Assembly: GCF_900102785.1 (NCBI RefSeq)
Contig: NZ_FNGC01000004.1
Location: 124,001-188,000, forward strand
DNA: 64,000 nucleotides
Source of the DNA: Arthrobacter sp. ok362
GTDB lineage: Bacteria; Actinomycetota; Actinomycetes; Actinomycetales; Micrococcaceae
Direction: 5' to 3'
Part shown: positions 44,174 to 52,007 of the stretch, piece after piece
Layout of the letters: every line of letters begins with the position of its first letter
Numbering within the stretch: position 1 is the stretch's first letter
Notes under the pieces: model-generated
Seen by the model: only the letters and a program-made list of their open reading frames with translations
Told to the model about the DNA's origin: nothing
Databases searched by the model: none
Translations under genes and position numbers: made by a program

Positions 44174-44649
44174 CCGCGCCAAATACCGCCGCGAAATACA
44201 CGCTAAATACCGCGGAAAATTACAGTTTCCGTTCCCCGGAAGGACGGCTGAACTGGCTTCCGCCCGGCACGTTCGTGCCGCTCGAGGGTTTTTGGTCGTT
44301 TGAACCTTCCCGCCGCCTGCGCCCTGGGCGCTGAGCGCGCCACGCTGTCCGGGCCGCTGTGACGTTGAAAGTTCCACGTGACAGACGGGCGTTAGTTTTT
44401 GTCACGAAGATTACAAGCATGCTTCTCTAGTCATTGGACAAAACCCGGTCGTAAAGTGATCGTCATCACTCATTTCCGAGTCTGGAGCTACGATGCTTAT
44501 TGGGGGAAAGCGGCGTACGCCGCAACGTTCAGATCGATCCGCCGGTGGCCACGGTCCGCCGGCTTTGTTGTTCCGCGGGGTTATACCCACCGGCCTGGGG
44601 ATCGGGCTTCAGCCCGGGGCGGCAGGTCCAGGCCTGGCACCGATCACCT
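44174..44649. other. Intergenic region with short repeats and a TAAGCATGC-type site
   Basis: Contains three AAATAC direct repeats (44180-44215), a hairpin GGCAC/GTGCC with a following T-run (about 44266-44293), the inverted repeat CGTGACA (44377-44383) / TGTCACG (44400-44406), and the AAGCATGCTT site. No gene seen. Confidence 0.45.
44415..44424. promoter_or_regulatory. AAGCATGCTT palindrome, member of the shared site set
   Basis: TTAC-AAGCATGCTT is like the 51.93-kb site TTACTAAGCATGCTTA with one base missing. It lies upstream of the small membrane gene series. Confidence 0.45.
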
Positions 44650-44841
44650 GTGCCGGATAAGACGACTAAACCCTGGATTTTCCGCGCCCTCATTGCGGTG
44701 GCCTCGTTCGTGATCTTCATGGCAGTCTGGCTAGTTATCGAAGTAGTTTCAACTCGGACCCTAATAACCGGAGCTGTGGTCGGAGCGGTAGTGTCTGCAA
44801 TCCTGTCACTAGCCTTTGCCATCAAGGGGAGACAAAGGTGA
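44650..44841 (+). CDS. Small two-helix membrane protein
   Basis: 63 residues from the GTG at 44650 (start uncertain, no clear ribosome site). Hydrophobic segments at about 10-28 and 33-55, then a basic end (K-G-R-Q-R). Its stop overlaps the GTG at 44838 as GTGA. Confidence 0.5.
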   Translation: MPDKTTKPWIFRALIAVASFVIFMAVWLVIEVVSTRTLITGAVVGAVVSAILSLAFAIKGRQR

Positions 44842-45059
44842 CACTGGGCCGTTGGCTGGATGATTCAGGGCCAACCTTCGTCTGCGACGGCCTGATGAGT
44901 GGGGCCCTCTGGGCTCCACTATTATGCCACCAACAGCGCCCAGGCTGCCGCCGCAGGCTACGCCTAGAATTCCCGCGGCAACACCACCCGCGCCGACACC
45001 CAGGCAGCCGCCAGCCCTCCCCCTCGTTGCCCCAGGGCGCTGGACCTAAGGACCTCGTG

Positions 45060-45287
45060 GTGAACAAACCCAAAGACGACCGTGGCCGGCGATCGCAATA
45101 TCTCCAGATGGCGGCAACGGTTATCGCCATGCTCATTTTCATTTCAGTCTTCACCGAGTCGAAAACTCCGGAGCGAACACTTACGTCCGGTGCTGCTCTC
45201 ATTGTGTGCCTCATCGTCCTAGCAGTCATCGGTTCGAAGCTGTTCAAGTCTCGGATTCGGCGGCAACGGAGCGATCGGAAACCTTGA
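45060..45287 (+). CDS. Small two-helix membrane protein
   Basis: 75 residues from the GTG at 45060, with AAGGA seven bases upstream. A frame from the GTG at 44838 is open and coupled to the previous gene, but its first 70 codons are Arg/Pro/His-rich and look non-coding. Hydrophobic segments at about 16-32 and 43-60, then a strongly basic tail. The stop overlaps the next start (TGATG). Confidence 0.5.
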   Translation: MNKPKDDRGRRSQYLQMAATVIAMLIFISVFTESKTPERTLTSGAALIVCLIVLAVIGSKLFKSRIRRQRSDRKP

Positions 45288-45403
45288 TGGGAACGTGGCA
45301 AGCAAGAGAAGCGCAGCGCGCGCCGGCTCGTGTCAGCGGTGCGGCAACGACGGGATTTGGTTTGGCCGGCAAAGCCTTCGGTAACTACCTGAGAGGACTG
45401 TGA
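45287..45403 (+). CDS. 38-residue peptide coupled to its neighbours
   Basis: M-G-T-W-Q-A-R-E-A-Q then an Ala/Gly-rich segment (V-S-G-A-A-T-T-G-F-G-L-A-G-K-A-F). Start and stop each overlap a neighbour by one base as TGATG, which supports translation by coupling. Amphipathic; unknown role. Confidence 0.4.
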   Translation: MGTWQAREAQRAPARVSGAATTGFGLAGKAFGNYLRGL

Positions 45404-45648
45404 TGCGATCCCCAGATCGTCGCAGCATCGTCCGCTACCGCCTGCTGGTTGTCGTGGCCATAGCCATCATGCTCCCGGTTGGTTTGGTGGTCGCTACCCT
45501 GAGCTCCTGGCTTTTCGGCCATCCCCTGGGAGAGGTCCCAGGCGTCGCAATGTATCTTGTCGTTGGCATCTCGGTCCTGTCGACGCTGGCTGCATTCATG
45601 GCCTTAATGCGCCCGGCCTATAAGTCCAAACCTCGAAATGGACGGTAG
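45403..45648 (+). CDS. Small two-helix membrane protein
   Basis: 81 residues from the ATG at 45403 (a GTG directly before it is possible). Basic N terminus, then hydrophobic segments at about 13-38 and 45-65. No recognisable family. Confidence 0.6.
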   Translation: MRSPDRRSIVRYRLLVVVAIAIMLPVGLVVATLSSWLFGHPLGEVPGVAMYLVVGISVLSTLAAFMALMRPAYKSKPRNGR

Positions 45649-45654
45649 AGCGGC

Positions 45655-45852
45655 TTGCACAGGGCGGTTAGCGCGATTTCGCGGGCAAGTTGGTGGCAAG
45701 TCGGCCTTCTCCTCATACTCGCCGTAGTGAGTCTGGCAGACTTAACAGCCCCGCGTGTCGCGGGAGGAATTGTGTTGATGGGTCTCGCCATCTTGACCGC
45801 CTCCTGCAAGTTTGTTGCACGTGGCAGGAGAGGTGAGCCTCCCGTAGTGTGA
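45655..45852 (+). CDS. Small two-helix membrane protein
   Basis: 65 residues from a TTG six bases after the previous stop. Segments W-W-Q-V-G-L-L-L-I-L-A-V-V-S and G-G-I-V-L-M-G-L-A-I-L are hydrophobic, followed by a basic tail. Last member of the series of small genes. Confidence 0.5.
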   Translation: MHRAVSAISRASWWQVGLLLILAVVSLADLTAPRVAGGIVLMGLAILTASCKFVARGRRGEPPVV

Positions 45853-45918
45853 GTCGGCGGCGACGGGAGTCCCGTACAGGAGTGGTTCTTTCCGGAGGGG
45901 TTCGAGTTCAAACCGGAC

Positions 45919-45943
45919 TGAGCGCAGGTTTCACCTGCGCTCA
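45919..45943. terminator. Bidirectional terminator hairpin, 11-bp stem
   Basis: TGAGCGCAGGT (45919-45929) pairs with ACCTGCGCTCA (45933-45943) around three bases, between convergent genes. Confidence 0.8.
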
Positions 45944-45964
45944 ATCCCGCCGGGAGGATGCTGA

Positions 45965-46351
45965 CTAGGGCTCTGTCTCGGCATCGGTGCCAGATTTGCG
46001 GACGGGATTCACTCTGCCGCCTTCTCCGTAGTTACCCTCCGGGTACCCGCCGATTTCGGATTCAGCGGTGCGGCCCTCTGTTGCGCCGGCATCGCCGTAG
46101 TCCCCCTTCACATAGCGTCCGGATTCCCTGGCCTTGTCGCCAAGGGGTTCGGGCAGTCCGCCTTCGCTGCCGGCCGCACCGTAATCCCCTCCTATGTATT
46201 GGCCTTCCTCATCGTCCGCATGGCGGCCGGGCTGTGCACCGGCCTTGCCAAAGTTGCCTTTGACGTATCGGCCGCGCAGGTCCGGTTCTTCTGGTGTCTT
46301 GTCCGCACCACCGTTATCCGGGGTGTCTTTGAAGCCGCTGTTGTCGGTCAT
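45965..46351 (-). CDS. Acidic Gly/Tyr repeat protein
   Basis: 128 residues from the ATG at 46351 (GCAGGA upstream). Four copies of a motif, G-R-Y-V-K-G-N-F-G-K-A-G, G-Q-Y-I-G-G-D-Y-G-A-A-G, G-R-Y-V-K-G-D-Y-G-D-A-G and G-G-Y-P-E-G-N-Y-G-E-G-G, are separated by acidic linkers. No signal peptide. Low complexity suggests disorder; similar small stress-associated proteins occur in actinobacteria, but I cannot name a family. Confidence 0.7.
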   Translation of the reverse strand: MTDNSGFKDTPDNGGADKTPEEPDLRGRYVKGNFGKAGAQPGRHADDEEGQYIGGDYGAAGSEGGLPEPLGDKARESGRYVKGDYGDAGATEGRTAESEIGGYPEGNYGEGGRVNPVRKSGTDAETEP

Positions 46352-46590
46352 GATCCTGCCTTTCCCGAAACAACCTCTGCGTTTTGCTACGCAATTTAAG
46401 TCTAGCGAGGGGCGCCGCTCCCCAACAGGTGCAGCTCGGGGCGGCCGCCGCGCCGGGTACCACAGCATTGAGGTGCGTCCACTGGAACGGGTCTTTAGAC
46501 CATGGCAAATCGGAGTCAGGTTCCATATCATGAAGCTACTGGGGTTGTCAATTTTCGTAGTAAATCGGATGACTCGAGGAGGCACTCGCG

Positions 46591-47580
46591 ATGAGCGATA
46601 TCAGTCCACTACGGAACGCGGTCCGCAACGGAAGCGGCCTCAAGCAGTTGGGCGGCACTTGGGGTGAACTTCTTGCAGAGTTTCTCGGCACGTTCGTGCT
46701 GATCTCTTTCGGCGATGGCGTCGTGGCCATGGCAGTCGCAGCTTTGCCGGGATCCGGCCGGGCCGCGACATCGACGACGATCTTCCTGGCCGCCGGAGAC
46801 TGGCTGTTGATTACCTGGGGATGGGCCCTGGCGGTGACAATGGCCATCTACGTTGCCGGTGGCGTGAGTGGCGCACACATCAATCCGGCGGTGACTCTGG
46901 CGTTCGCGGTCCGGCGGAAATTTCCCTGGAACAAAGTGGGCCCGTATATCGTCGCCCAGGTTCTGGGCGCCTTCGCCGGCGCCGCGATGGTGTACCTGCT
47001 GTATCACGACGCCATCGATGCCTTTAACCGGGCCGTCGGTACCGGGCGCGCGGATCCGAAGGGGCTTGCCAGCTACTCCATTTTCGCGACCTTCCCGGCA
47101 CCCTACTTCAACGGCAACAACGTGGGGCCGCTGGTCGACCAGATTGTCGGCACAGCCTTCCTCCTCATGTTCGTGGTGGCCATTATTGACATGCGCAATA
47201 CCGCGGTCCAGGCGAACCTGGGTCCGTTCATGATCGGGCTGGCCGTTGCAGCCATCGGCATGTCGATTGGCGCCAACGCCGGCTACGCCATCAACCCGGC
47301 CCGTGACTTCGGGCCACGGCTGTTTGCCTGGCTGGCCGGATGGGGGCAGACGGCGCTGCCGGGCACCGTGGATGGGGCTTTCAGTTGGTACTTCTGGGTG
47401 CCGATCGTCGGGCCCTTCATCGGCGCAGTGATCGGCGTGCTGATCTACGACTGGTTTATCGGCGACGTCCTGCATGCGCGCATGAGGCTGCAGGAACCCA
47501 CGCCCCCGGGCCGAGCGGGCGGAGAGACACCTCCGGCCACACCTCCGGCGACCGAACCGACAAGGAGGCAAGAAAAATAG
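46591..47580 (+). CDS. glpF: Aquaglyceroporin (GlpF-like MIP channel)
   Basis: 329 residues; GAGGAGG precedes the ATG. The two half-helix motifs are N-P-A at 98-100 (H-I-N-P-A-V) and 235-237 (A-I-N-P-A-R-D-F-G-P-R). The Asp after N-P-A-R is the usual mark of glycerol facilitators rather than water-specific aquaporins. About six membrane helices, with a Pro/Thr-rich cytoplasmic tail. No glycerol kinase gene adjoins it. Confidence 0.9.
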   Translation: MSDISPLRNAVRNGSGLKQLGGTWGELLAEFLGTFVLISFGDGVVAMAVAALPGSGRAATSTTIFLAAGDWLLITWGWALAVTMAIYVAGGVSGAHINPAVTLAFAVRRKFPWNKVGPYIVAQVLGAFAGAAMVYLLYHDAIDAFNRAVGTGRADPKGLASYSIFATFPAPYFNGNNVGPLVDQIVGTAFLLMFVVAIIDMRNTAVQANLGPFMIGLAVAAIGMSIGANAGYAINPARDFGPRLFAWLAGWGQTALPGTVDGAFSWYFWVPIVGPFIGAVIGVLIYDWFIGDVLHARMRLQEPTPPGRAGGETPPATPPATEPTRRQEK

Positions 47581-47753
47581 CGACACCCTGGACTTCATCC
47601 GCCGTGTACGGGGGGACAGACTAGAGCCCCAAGGCTCCCCATGCTTCAGCCACTGCACGTTTGGATGAGTCAGGAGGCCGGTGACGGGCTGGGCACGGAG
47701 CCGCTAGGATTCGCAGACCTTTAGACGCCCCGATGAGTCAGAAGGTGGGACCA

Positions 47754-48176
47754 ATGCAGCTTGACGAGGTCATCGACCAGTTTCATCAAGCGGTAAATCA
47801 GTTTGCGCAAGGCGACCCGGAACCCGTCAAGGCCATTTTCTCCCACAGCAGAGATGCTTCCCTGGCTAATCCCTGGGGCCCTCCCGTGGTGGGCTGGGAG
47901 CGAGTATCAGAGGCCCTGGACTCAGCGGCGGCACGATTCAAGGATGGACGCGTCACGGCCTTTGATGCCCTCACCAAGCACGTCACCATCGATCTGGCCT
48001 GCTTCCTGGACATAGAACACTGGCAGGCCAAGGTCGGAGGAGCCGACAAAATATCGCCATTTGTTCTGCGGGTAACGAGCATTTATCGCCTCGAAGGCGA
48101 TACTTGGGCACTCGTGCACCGCCACGCAGACCCGATCACCGCACCGCGGGCCCCGGACGCCGTCTTAGGAAAGTGA
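47754..48176 (+). CDS. NTF2-like/SnoaL-like protein
   Basis: 140 residues from the ATG at 47754, chosen because GAAGGTGGGA precedes it; an ATG at 47733 is possible. The cone-shaped alpha+beta fold is suggested by F-H-Q-A-V-N-Q-F-A-Q-G-D-P-E-P-V and the ending S-I-Y-R-L-E-G-D-T-W-A-L-V-H-R-H-A-D. Role unknown. Confidence 0.8.
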   Translation: MQLDEVIDQFHQAVNQFAQGDPEPVKAIFSHSRDASLANPWGPPVVGWERVSEALDSAAARFKDGRVTAFDALTKHVTIDLACFLDIEHWQAKVGGADKISPFVLRVTSIYRLEGDTWALVHRHADPITAPRAPDAVLGK

Positions 48177-48251
48177 CGCCCGGGAATCAGGCGACCCAAA
48201 CCCACCACGGGGTTGCAAGACTGAGTTCCGGCCTCGGCGAGTCCTCACGTT

Positions 48252-48509
48252 TTAGGAGTTTCTGTCCTCTTTCGTAGCGCCGTCCCTCCGGCGCCATGCG
48301 CCGAAGGGTGCCGGGCGGGAGGGACCGTTCGGTGACCTCACCCGACGGACGGCAACCATGGCCCATGCCCCAATCAGCACGCCGATGAACACGGTGAAAA
48401 GACCGGCGGTGAACCAGCCGTCCTGCCCGAAAACCATCATCACTACGCCCGTCAGGGACAGGCCTTTCGCTGCGATGTCCAGATACAAGGGACCCCTCAG
48501 GTGCTCCAT
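48252..48509 (-). CDS. Small membrane protein
   Basis: 85 residues from the ATG at 48509. Two hydrophobic segments (about 9-28 and 32-53) and a basic, Pro-rich tail. No ribosome site of note. Unknown family. Confidence 0.55.
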   Translation of the reverse strand: MEHLRGPLYLDIAAKGLSLTGVVMMVFGQDGWFTAGLFTVFIGVLIGAWAMVAVRRVRSPNGPSRPAPFGAWRRRDGATKEDRNS

Positions 48510-48686
48510 GCATCTAAGGTAAACCCGGAGGCACTCTGCCAGCACCGGTCGGCTACTGAGGCGATTTGTTCCAGGCTGTTGACAAATGGCAGTTGAGGTG
48601 GGACATGGCCCTGGAGTCGACACGCTACGTGAACACTGGCGCACCCAGCACGCGTCCGCTCGCTCTACCGGAGGCGGGCTTCGATG

Positions 48687-49850
48687 TCAGGTGCGATCCA
48701 TTGTGCTGGCGCCGCTGAGGGGAGCGCTCCGGTCCCGTTGTATCGTCAGTTCATCGTCAGCGTCGCCGTGCTGTTCGCGGAGCTCGCGGCCACGGCGGAT
48801 GTCGTCCTCTTCGTTTGCCTGCTGTTTGTCACTCTTCTTTGTGTCCCGGGGCGGCAGTTGGATGGTTTCCTCGGCTTCGATGCCGGCCTGGAGCTGGCGG
48901 CCCCGTTCCATTTCGGCGTCGAACTCGGCGCCAAACAGCAGCGACATGTTCAGGATCCAGAGCCACAGCAGGGACACGATGACGCCGCCGATCGCGCCGT
49001 AGGTCTTGTTGTAGCTGCTGAAGTTGGCCACGTAAAACGCGAAGCCGAGCGAGGCCAGCAGGAAGATGGCCAGGGCGATGAACGACCCCAGGCTTATCCA
49101 GCGGAACTTGGGCTGTTTCACGTTCGGAGTGGCGTAGTAGAGGATGGCGATCGCCAGCACGACAAGGACCACCACGACCGGCCATTTTACGATGTTCCAA
49201 ACGGTGAGGAAGGCGTCGCCCAGGCCGATCGCGCTGCCGACGGACTCCGCCACAGGCCCGGTCAGGACGAGCATGGCGGCCAGCACGACGACGATCAGCA
49301 TGTTGACCACGGTGACGCCGAGCACGGTGCCCCGAAGCTTGATGAACGGCCGGCCTTCGTCGATTTCGTAGACCCGGTTCATGGCCCGGGCAAAGGCTCC
49401 GACGTAGCCGGAGGCGGACCAGAGGGCGGTGAGGATGCCGATCACCAGGGTTAGACCGGCCGTTGAGGAGCTGCTGAGCTGCTGAACTGGCTCGCGGATG
49501 GCGTCCACCGTGTCGCCCGGAGCGAAGCCCCGGACGATCTCCAGAAGCGCCCCGGTGGTCTTCTCGGCCTGCCCGAAGATGCCCAGCAACGACACCAGTG
49601 CCAAAAGCGCGGGAAAGAGCGAGAGGACCGAATAATAGGTCAGGGCAGCGGCGAGGTCGGAGCACTGGTCCTTGGTGAACTCATGCAGCGTCTTCTTGGC
49701 GATGTACAGCCACGACGGTTTAGAGACATCGGTGGGGCTGTCGGGCTTGCGGGAGTCATCCGGGGCAGGCGCCGTGCGGGCTTTGGCCGTGCTGCTTTCC
49801 TCAGATTCCGCGTTGGCAGGGGCGTTCTCTGCGGCGTCGTTTTTCGCCAT
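48687..49850 (-). CDS. YihY/BrkB-family inner-membrane protein
   Basis: 387 residues from the ATG at 49850; the upstream ATG at 49859 overlaps the ribosome site AAAGGA. A polar N terminus (about 45 residues) precedes six membrane segments with the family's D-L-A-A-A-L-T-Y-Y-S-V-L-S-L-F-P-A and Y-Y-A-T-P-N-V. The C-terminal 70 residues are charged. Once called ribonuclease BN; the family's true role is not settled. Confidence 0.9.
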   Translation of the reverse strand: MAKNDAAENAPANAESEESSTAKARTAPAPDDSRKPDSPTDVSKPSWLYIAKKTLHEFTKDQCSDLAAALTYYSVLSLFPALLALVSLLGIFGQAEKTTGALLEIVRGFAPGDTVDAIREPVQQLSSSSTAGLTLVIGILTALWSASGYVGAFARAMNRVYEIDEGRPFIKLRGTVLGVTVVNMLIVVVLAAMLVLTGPVAESVGSAIGLGDAFLTVWNIVKWPVVVVLVVLAIAILYYATPNVKQPKFRWISLGSFIALAIFLLASLGFAFYVANFSSYNKTYGAIGGVIVSLLWLWILNMSLLFGAEFDAEMERGRQLQAGIEAEETIQLPPRDTKKSDKQQANEEDDIRRGRELREQHGDADDELTIQRDRSAPLSGASTMDRT

Positions 49851-49883
49851 GGGTACCATCCTTTGTGGGTTTCAGTGCAGCGG

Positions 49884-49917
49884 CCGGCCGCCCCTCACAT
49901 CCGTGAGAAGCGGCCGG
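49884..49917 (-). terminator. Hairpin between the DUF3618 and BrkB genes
   Basis: CCGGCCGC/GCGGCCGG enclose CTCAC/GTGAG with an ATCC loop. It lies just past the DUF3618 stop on the minus strand; no T-run. Confidence 0.6.
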
Positions 49918-49933
49918 TCGGGATCCTGCGTGC

Positions 49934-50530
49934 TCAAGCCTGCTGGACGTTGTCCTTAGCGTCCGCAGCCTTGTCCTTCACATCGGCCACAGCGCCCTGG
50001 CCTTCGGCCTTGACGTGCTCGGTGGCGTCCGCGGCTGTTGCCTTGACGTTCTCAACGGCTGCCTGAGCGGGTTCCTTGAGCCCCTCAGCCACGCTCTTGG
50101 CGGCATCCGTCAGTTCCGTCGCGAGCGGTTCCGCGGCCGTCTTGAGCGCCTCGGCTGCTTCGCGCTCCTTCTGGCTGGCCGGAACCAGGGAAGACACCAG
50201 CAGTCCTGCCCCGAACGCGATCAGCCCTGCTGCCAGCGGATTTCCCTGAGTCTTGGACTTGACCTGGGTCGGTGCATCCCCAAGGGCGGAGCCTGCACCA
50301 CCAAGGTGCGAACCGGCACTGGACGTGGCCGAATGCACACTTTCGGCCGTGTGGTCGGCTGCTCCCATGACTCTGTTTTTAACGCCGAAGACGGCGTCTT
50401 TGACCTTGTCGGTTTGCCGCTGGACGATGTGCGACGGGGTGACTTTGTCCGCTACGGCGTCGACGTTCGTGCCGAGGCGCGCGCGGGTTGCTTCAATATC
50501 TGCTCGGATGACATCCGGGTTTTCACTCAT
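49934..50530 (-). CDS. DUF3618 domain protein
   Basis: 198 residues from the ATG at 50530 (GGAGGAAACAGT upstream). The DUF3618 signature sits at the N terminus (I-R-A-D-I-E-A-T-R-A-R-L-G). A single membrane segment follows at about 99-115 (A-A-G-L-I-A-F-G-A-G-L-L-V). The last 75 residues are Ala/Lys/Glu helix with repeated A-A-D-A motifs, like LEA or YtxH proteins. Third gene of an envelope-stress operon. Confidence 0.85.
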   Translation of the reverse strand: MSENPDVIRADIEATRARLGTNVDAVADKVTPSHIVQRQTDKVKDAVFGVKNRVMGAADHTAESVHSATSSAGSHLGGAGSALGDAPTQVKSKTQGNPLAAGLIAFGAGLLVSSLVPASQKEREAAEALKTAAEPLATELTDAAKSVAEGLKEPAQAAVENVKATAADATEHVKAEGQGAVADVKDKAADAKDNVQQA

Positions 50531-50549
50531 ACTGTTTCCTCCGCTTGAT

Positions 50550-50972
50550 CTAAGAGTTGGGCTTAAGCGTGGGGGGAATTTCCTGCAGGGTTTCGGCGGT
50601 CTGAGGTATGCCCTTGACCGCCTTGAGTTCCTTGCGGCCCGTGGAGGCCAGGACGGCGGCAATGATGCCCCAGATGATGGCGACAACAACGCCGGACCAA
50701 CCGAGGCCCATCAGGTCTCCGAGCGCCCACCACAGCGCCACGGAGAGGAACACCAGCACGAAGTGTCCGGCGACTCCGGCGCCGGCGAGCAGTCCGCTGC
50801 CCTTGCCGGCCCGGGTTGCGGACTGCTTGAGCTCCACTTTGGCCAGCTCGACTTCCTGGCGCATCAGGGTGGACATGTCGCGTGTGACGTCGCCCAGGAG
50901 GTCCCCAAGGGAGGCAGTTTCCGCCTTCGCGTGCGCGGCTGTGGGAGGTACCTCTGGTAGCTGGTGGCTCAC
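50550..50972 (-). CDS. Phage-holin-family (DUF1469) membrane protein
   Basis: 140 residues. After a helical N terminus (L-M-R-Q-E-V-E-L-A-K-V-E-L) come two membrane segments, then R-K-E-L-K. Despite its name the family is chromosomal and common in actinobacteria. The start overlaps the upstream stop by four bases. Confidence 0.85.
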   Translation of the reverse strand: MSHQLPEVPPTAAHAKAETASLGDLLGDVTRDMSTLMRQEVELAKVELKQSATRAGKGSGLLAGAGVAGHFVLVFLSVALWWALGDLMGLGWSGVVVAIIWGIIAAVLASTGRKELKAVKGIPQTAETLQEIPPTLKPNS

Positions 50973-51757
50973 AGCTGGCCCCCTTCTCGGCTCGGGAAGG
51001 GGACATCGTCCCGAAGGGTTGTTTCGGCTGCCGTGCCGGACGGCAGTGTTTGGGTCGAAACAGGACCCGCCGTGCCGGGAAGGCCCGGCTCGTCGAAGAA
51101 CCGGTCGCCGGAGCCGGCGGCGAAAACCGTCTCCTGGTGGGCTGGGGCCGCCGCCGGGGAGGACAGGCGCGCGGGTTTCGATGGCGCCTGCTGCGCATCT
51201 GGCGCTCCGGCTTGCAGGCTTCGTCCCAGCCGGCCGGCAAGCAGTCCGGCGCCGGCTGCGGCCAGGAGGAAAGTCCCCGGGCGCTGGCGCGCGAAGGACT
51301 TCACTTCCTCCAGCAGAGATCCCGGATCCCGGTTTTCAAGCCACGAAGCCACGGATTGGGAGCGTTCCGCGGCCTGGCGGATAAGATCAGTTGCGACGCC
51401 GGGCTGGTCGGATGCATCGGCCATCGTGTGCAGCTGCGACGACAGGGTGCGGATCCCCTCAGCAGCCTTCTGCTGCTGCGTGCCCGCCTGATCCGTCAGG
51501 TCGGCTTTTGCCTGGTGCAGCAGGTCGCGGGCGCTGGTCTTTACCTCCGAGGCGACGTTGGCAGCCTCAGCCTTGGCGGTTTCAGCTACGTTCTTGGCTT
51601 CCCCTGCGGCGTGCCCCGCCACTGCTGCTGCTTCGTCTTTCACTGCTTCTTTTGTGGATGCAGAGCCCGCCGCACCACCGGAGGGCACTGCGCCGGTGCT
51701 CGGGTACTCGTCCGTGGACGCCGATGGAGTCGTCTGGGGCCATTGGTTTTCTGTCAT
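50969..51757 (-). CDS. Ala-rich helical envelope-stress protein
   Basis: 262 residues. After a polar N terminus, residues about 30-90 are Ala/Lys/Glu helix (D-E-A-A-A-V-A-G-H-A-A-G-E-A-K-N-V-A), reminiscent of LEA or apolipoprotein-like repeats. A short hydrophobic segment (F-L-L-A-A-A-G-A-G-L-L-A-G) lies at about 158-170. First gene of the operon with the holin-like and DUF3618 proteins, transcribed from the motif-rich region at 51.8-51.95 kb. Confidence 0.75.
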   Translation of the reverse strand: MTENQWPQTTPSASTDEYPSTGAVPSGGAAGSASTKEAVKDEAAAVAGHAAGEAKNVAETAKAEAANVASEVKTSARDLLHQAKADLTDQAGTQQQKAAEGIRTLSSQLHTMADASDQPGVATDLIRQAAERSQSVASWLENRDPGSLLEEVKSFARQRPGTFLLAAAGAGLLAGRLGRSLQAGAPDAQQAPSKPARLSSPAAAPAHQETVFAAGSGDRFFDEPGLPGTAGPVSTQTLPSGTAAETTLRDDVPFPSREGGQL

Positions 51758-51813
51758 CGTTGCTCTCTTTCAGGAAGGGTCCGCAGGTGAATCGTGAACC
51801 AGCGGTGCCGGTG

Positions 51814-51837
51814 AATTAGTAAGCACGGTTACTAATT
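51814..51837. promoter_or_regulatory. 24-base inverted repeat, part of the shared site set
   Basis: AATTAGTAA (51814-51822) and TTACTAATT (51829-51837) are perfect 9-bp arms around GCACGG; the first arm plus spacer reads TTAGTAAGCACGG, matching the left half of the TAGTAAGCATGC site. It is 57 bases before the leftward gene. Confidence 0.6.
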
Positions 51838-51840
51838 AGA

Positions 51841-51915
51841 TACTAAGCACACTTCCTGTCTGTTCCGCAAGGCACCCCCCGCTCCACCGGACAAAATAGT
51901 AAGTAGGCTTGCCAA
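51841..51915. promoter_or_regulatory. Two degenerate TAAGC-type half sites
   Basis: TACTAAGCACACTT at 51841-51854 and TAGTAAGTAGGCTTG at 51898-51912 match parts of the shared palindrome. Confidence 0.4.
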
Positions 51916-51931
51916 GTGGTTACTAAGCATG

Positions 51932-51947
51932 CTTATGGTGGAGTCAT
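51932..51947. promoter_or_regulatory. Best copy of the shared palindrome
   Basis: TACTAAGCATGCTTA contains the perfect 12-base palindrome TAAGCATGCTTA, about 60-75 bases before the PRC-barrel gene start. Confidence 0.6.
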
Positions 51948-52007
51948 GCAGCGTTCAACACGGAGTCGTTGCAACCCCAAATCGAACCACAGATCCAAGG
52001 AGACATC

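Noticed and set aside
44880..45040. Minus-strand Gly/Ala-rich hydrophobic stretch resembling a bacteriocin
   Set aside because: The frame has no usable start codon before the hydrophobic part and no leader or ribosome site.
46609..47658. Minus-strand frame of 349 codons opposite glpF
   Set aside because: The plus strand encodes a canonical aquaglyceroporin with both NPA motifs; the minus frame is His/Arg-rich noise.
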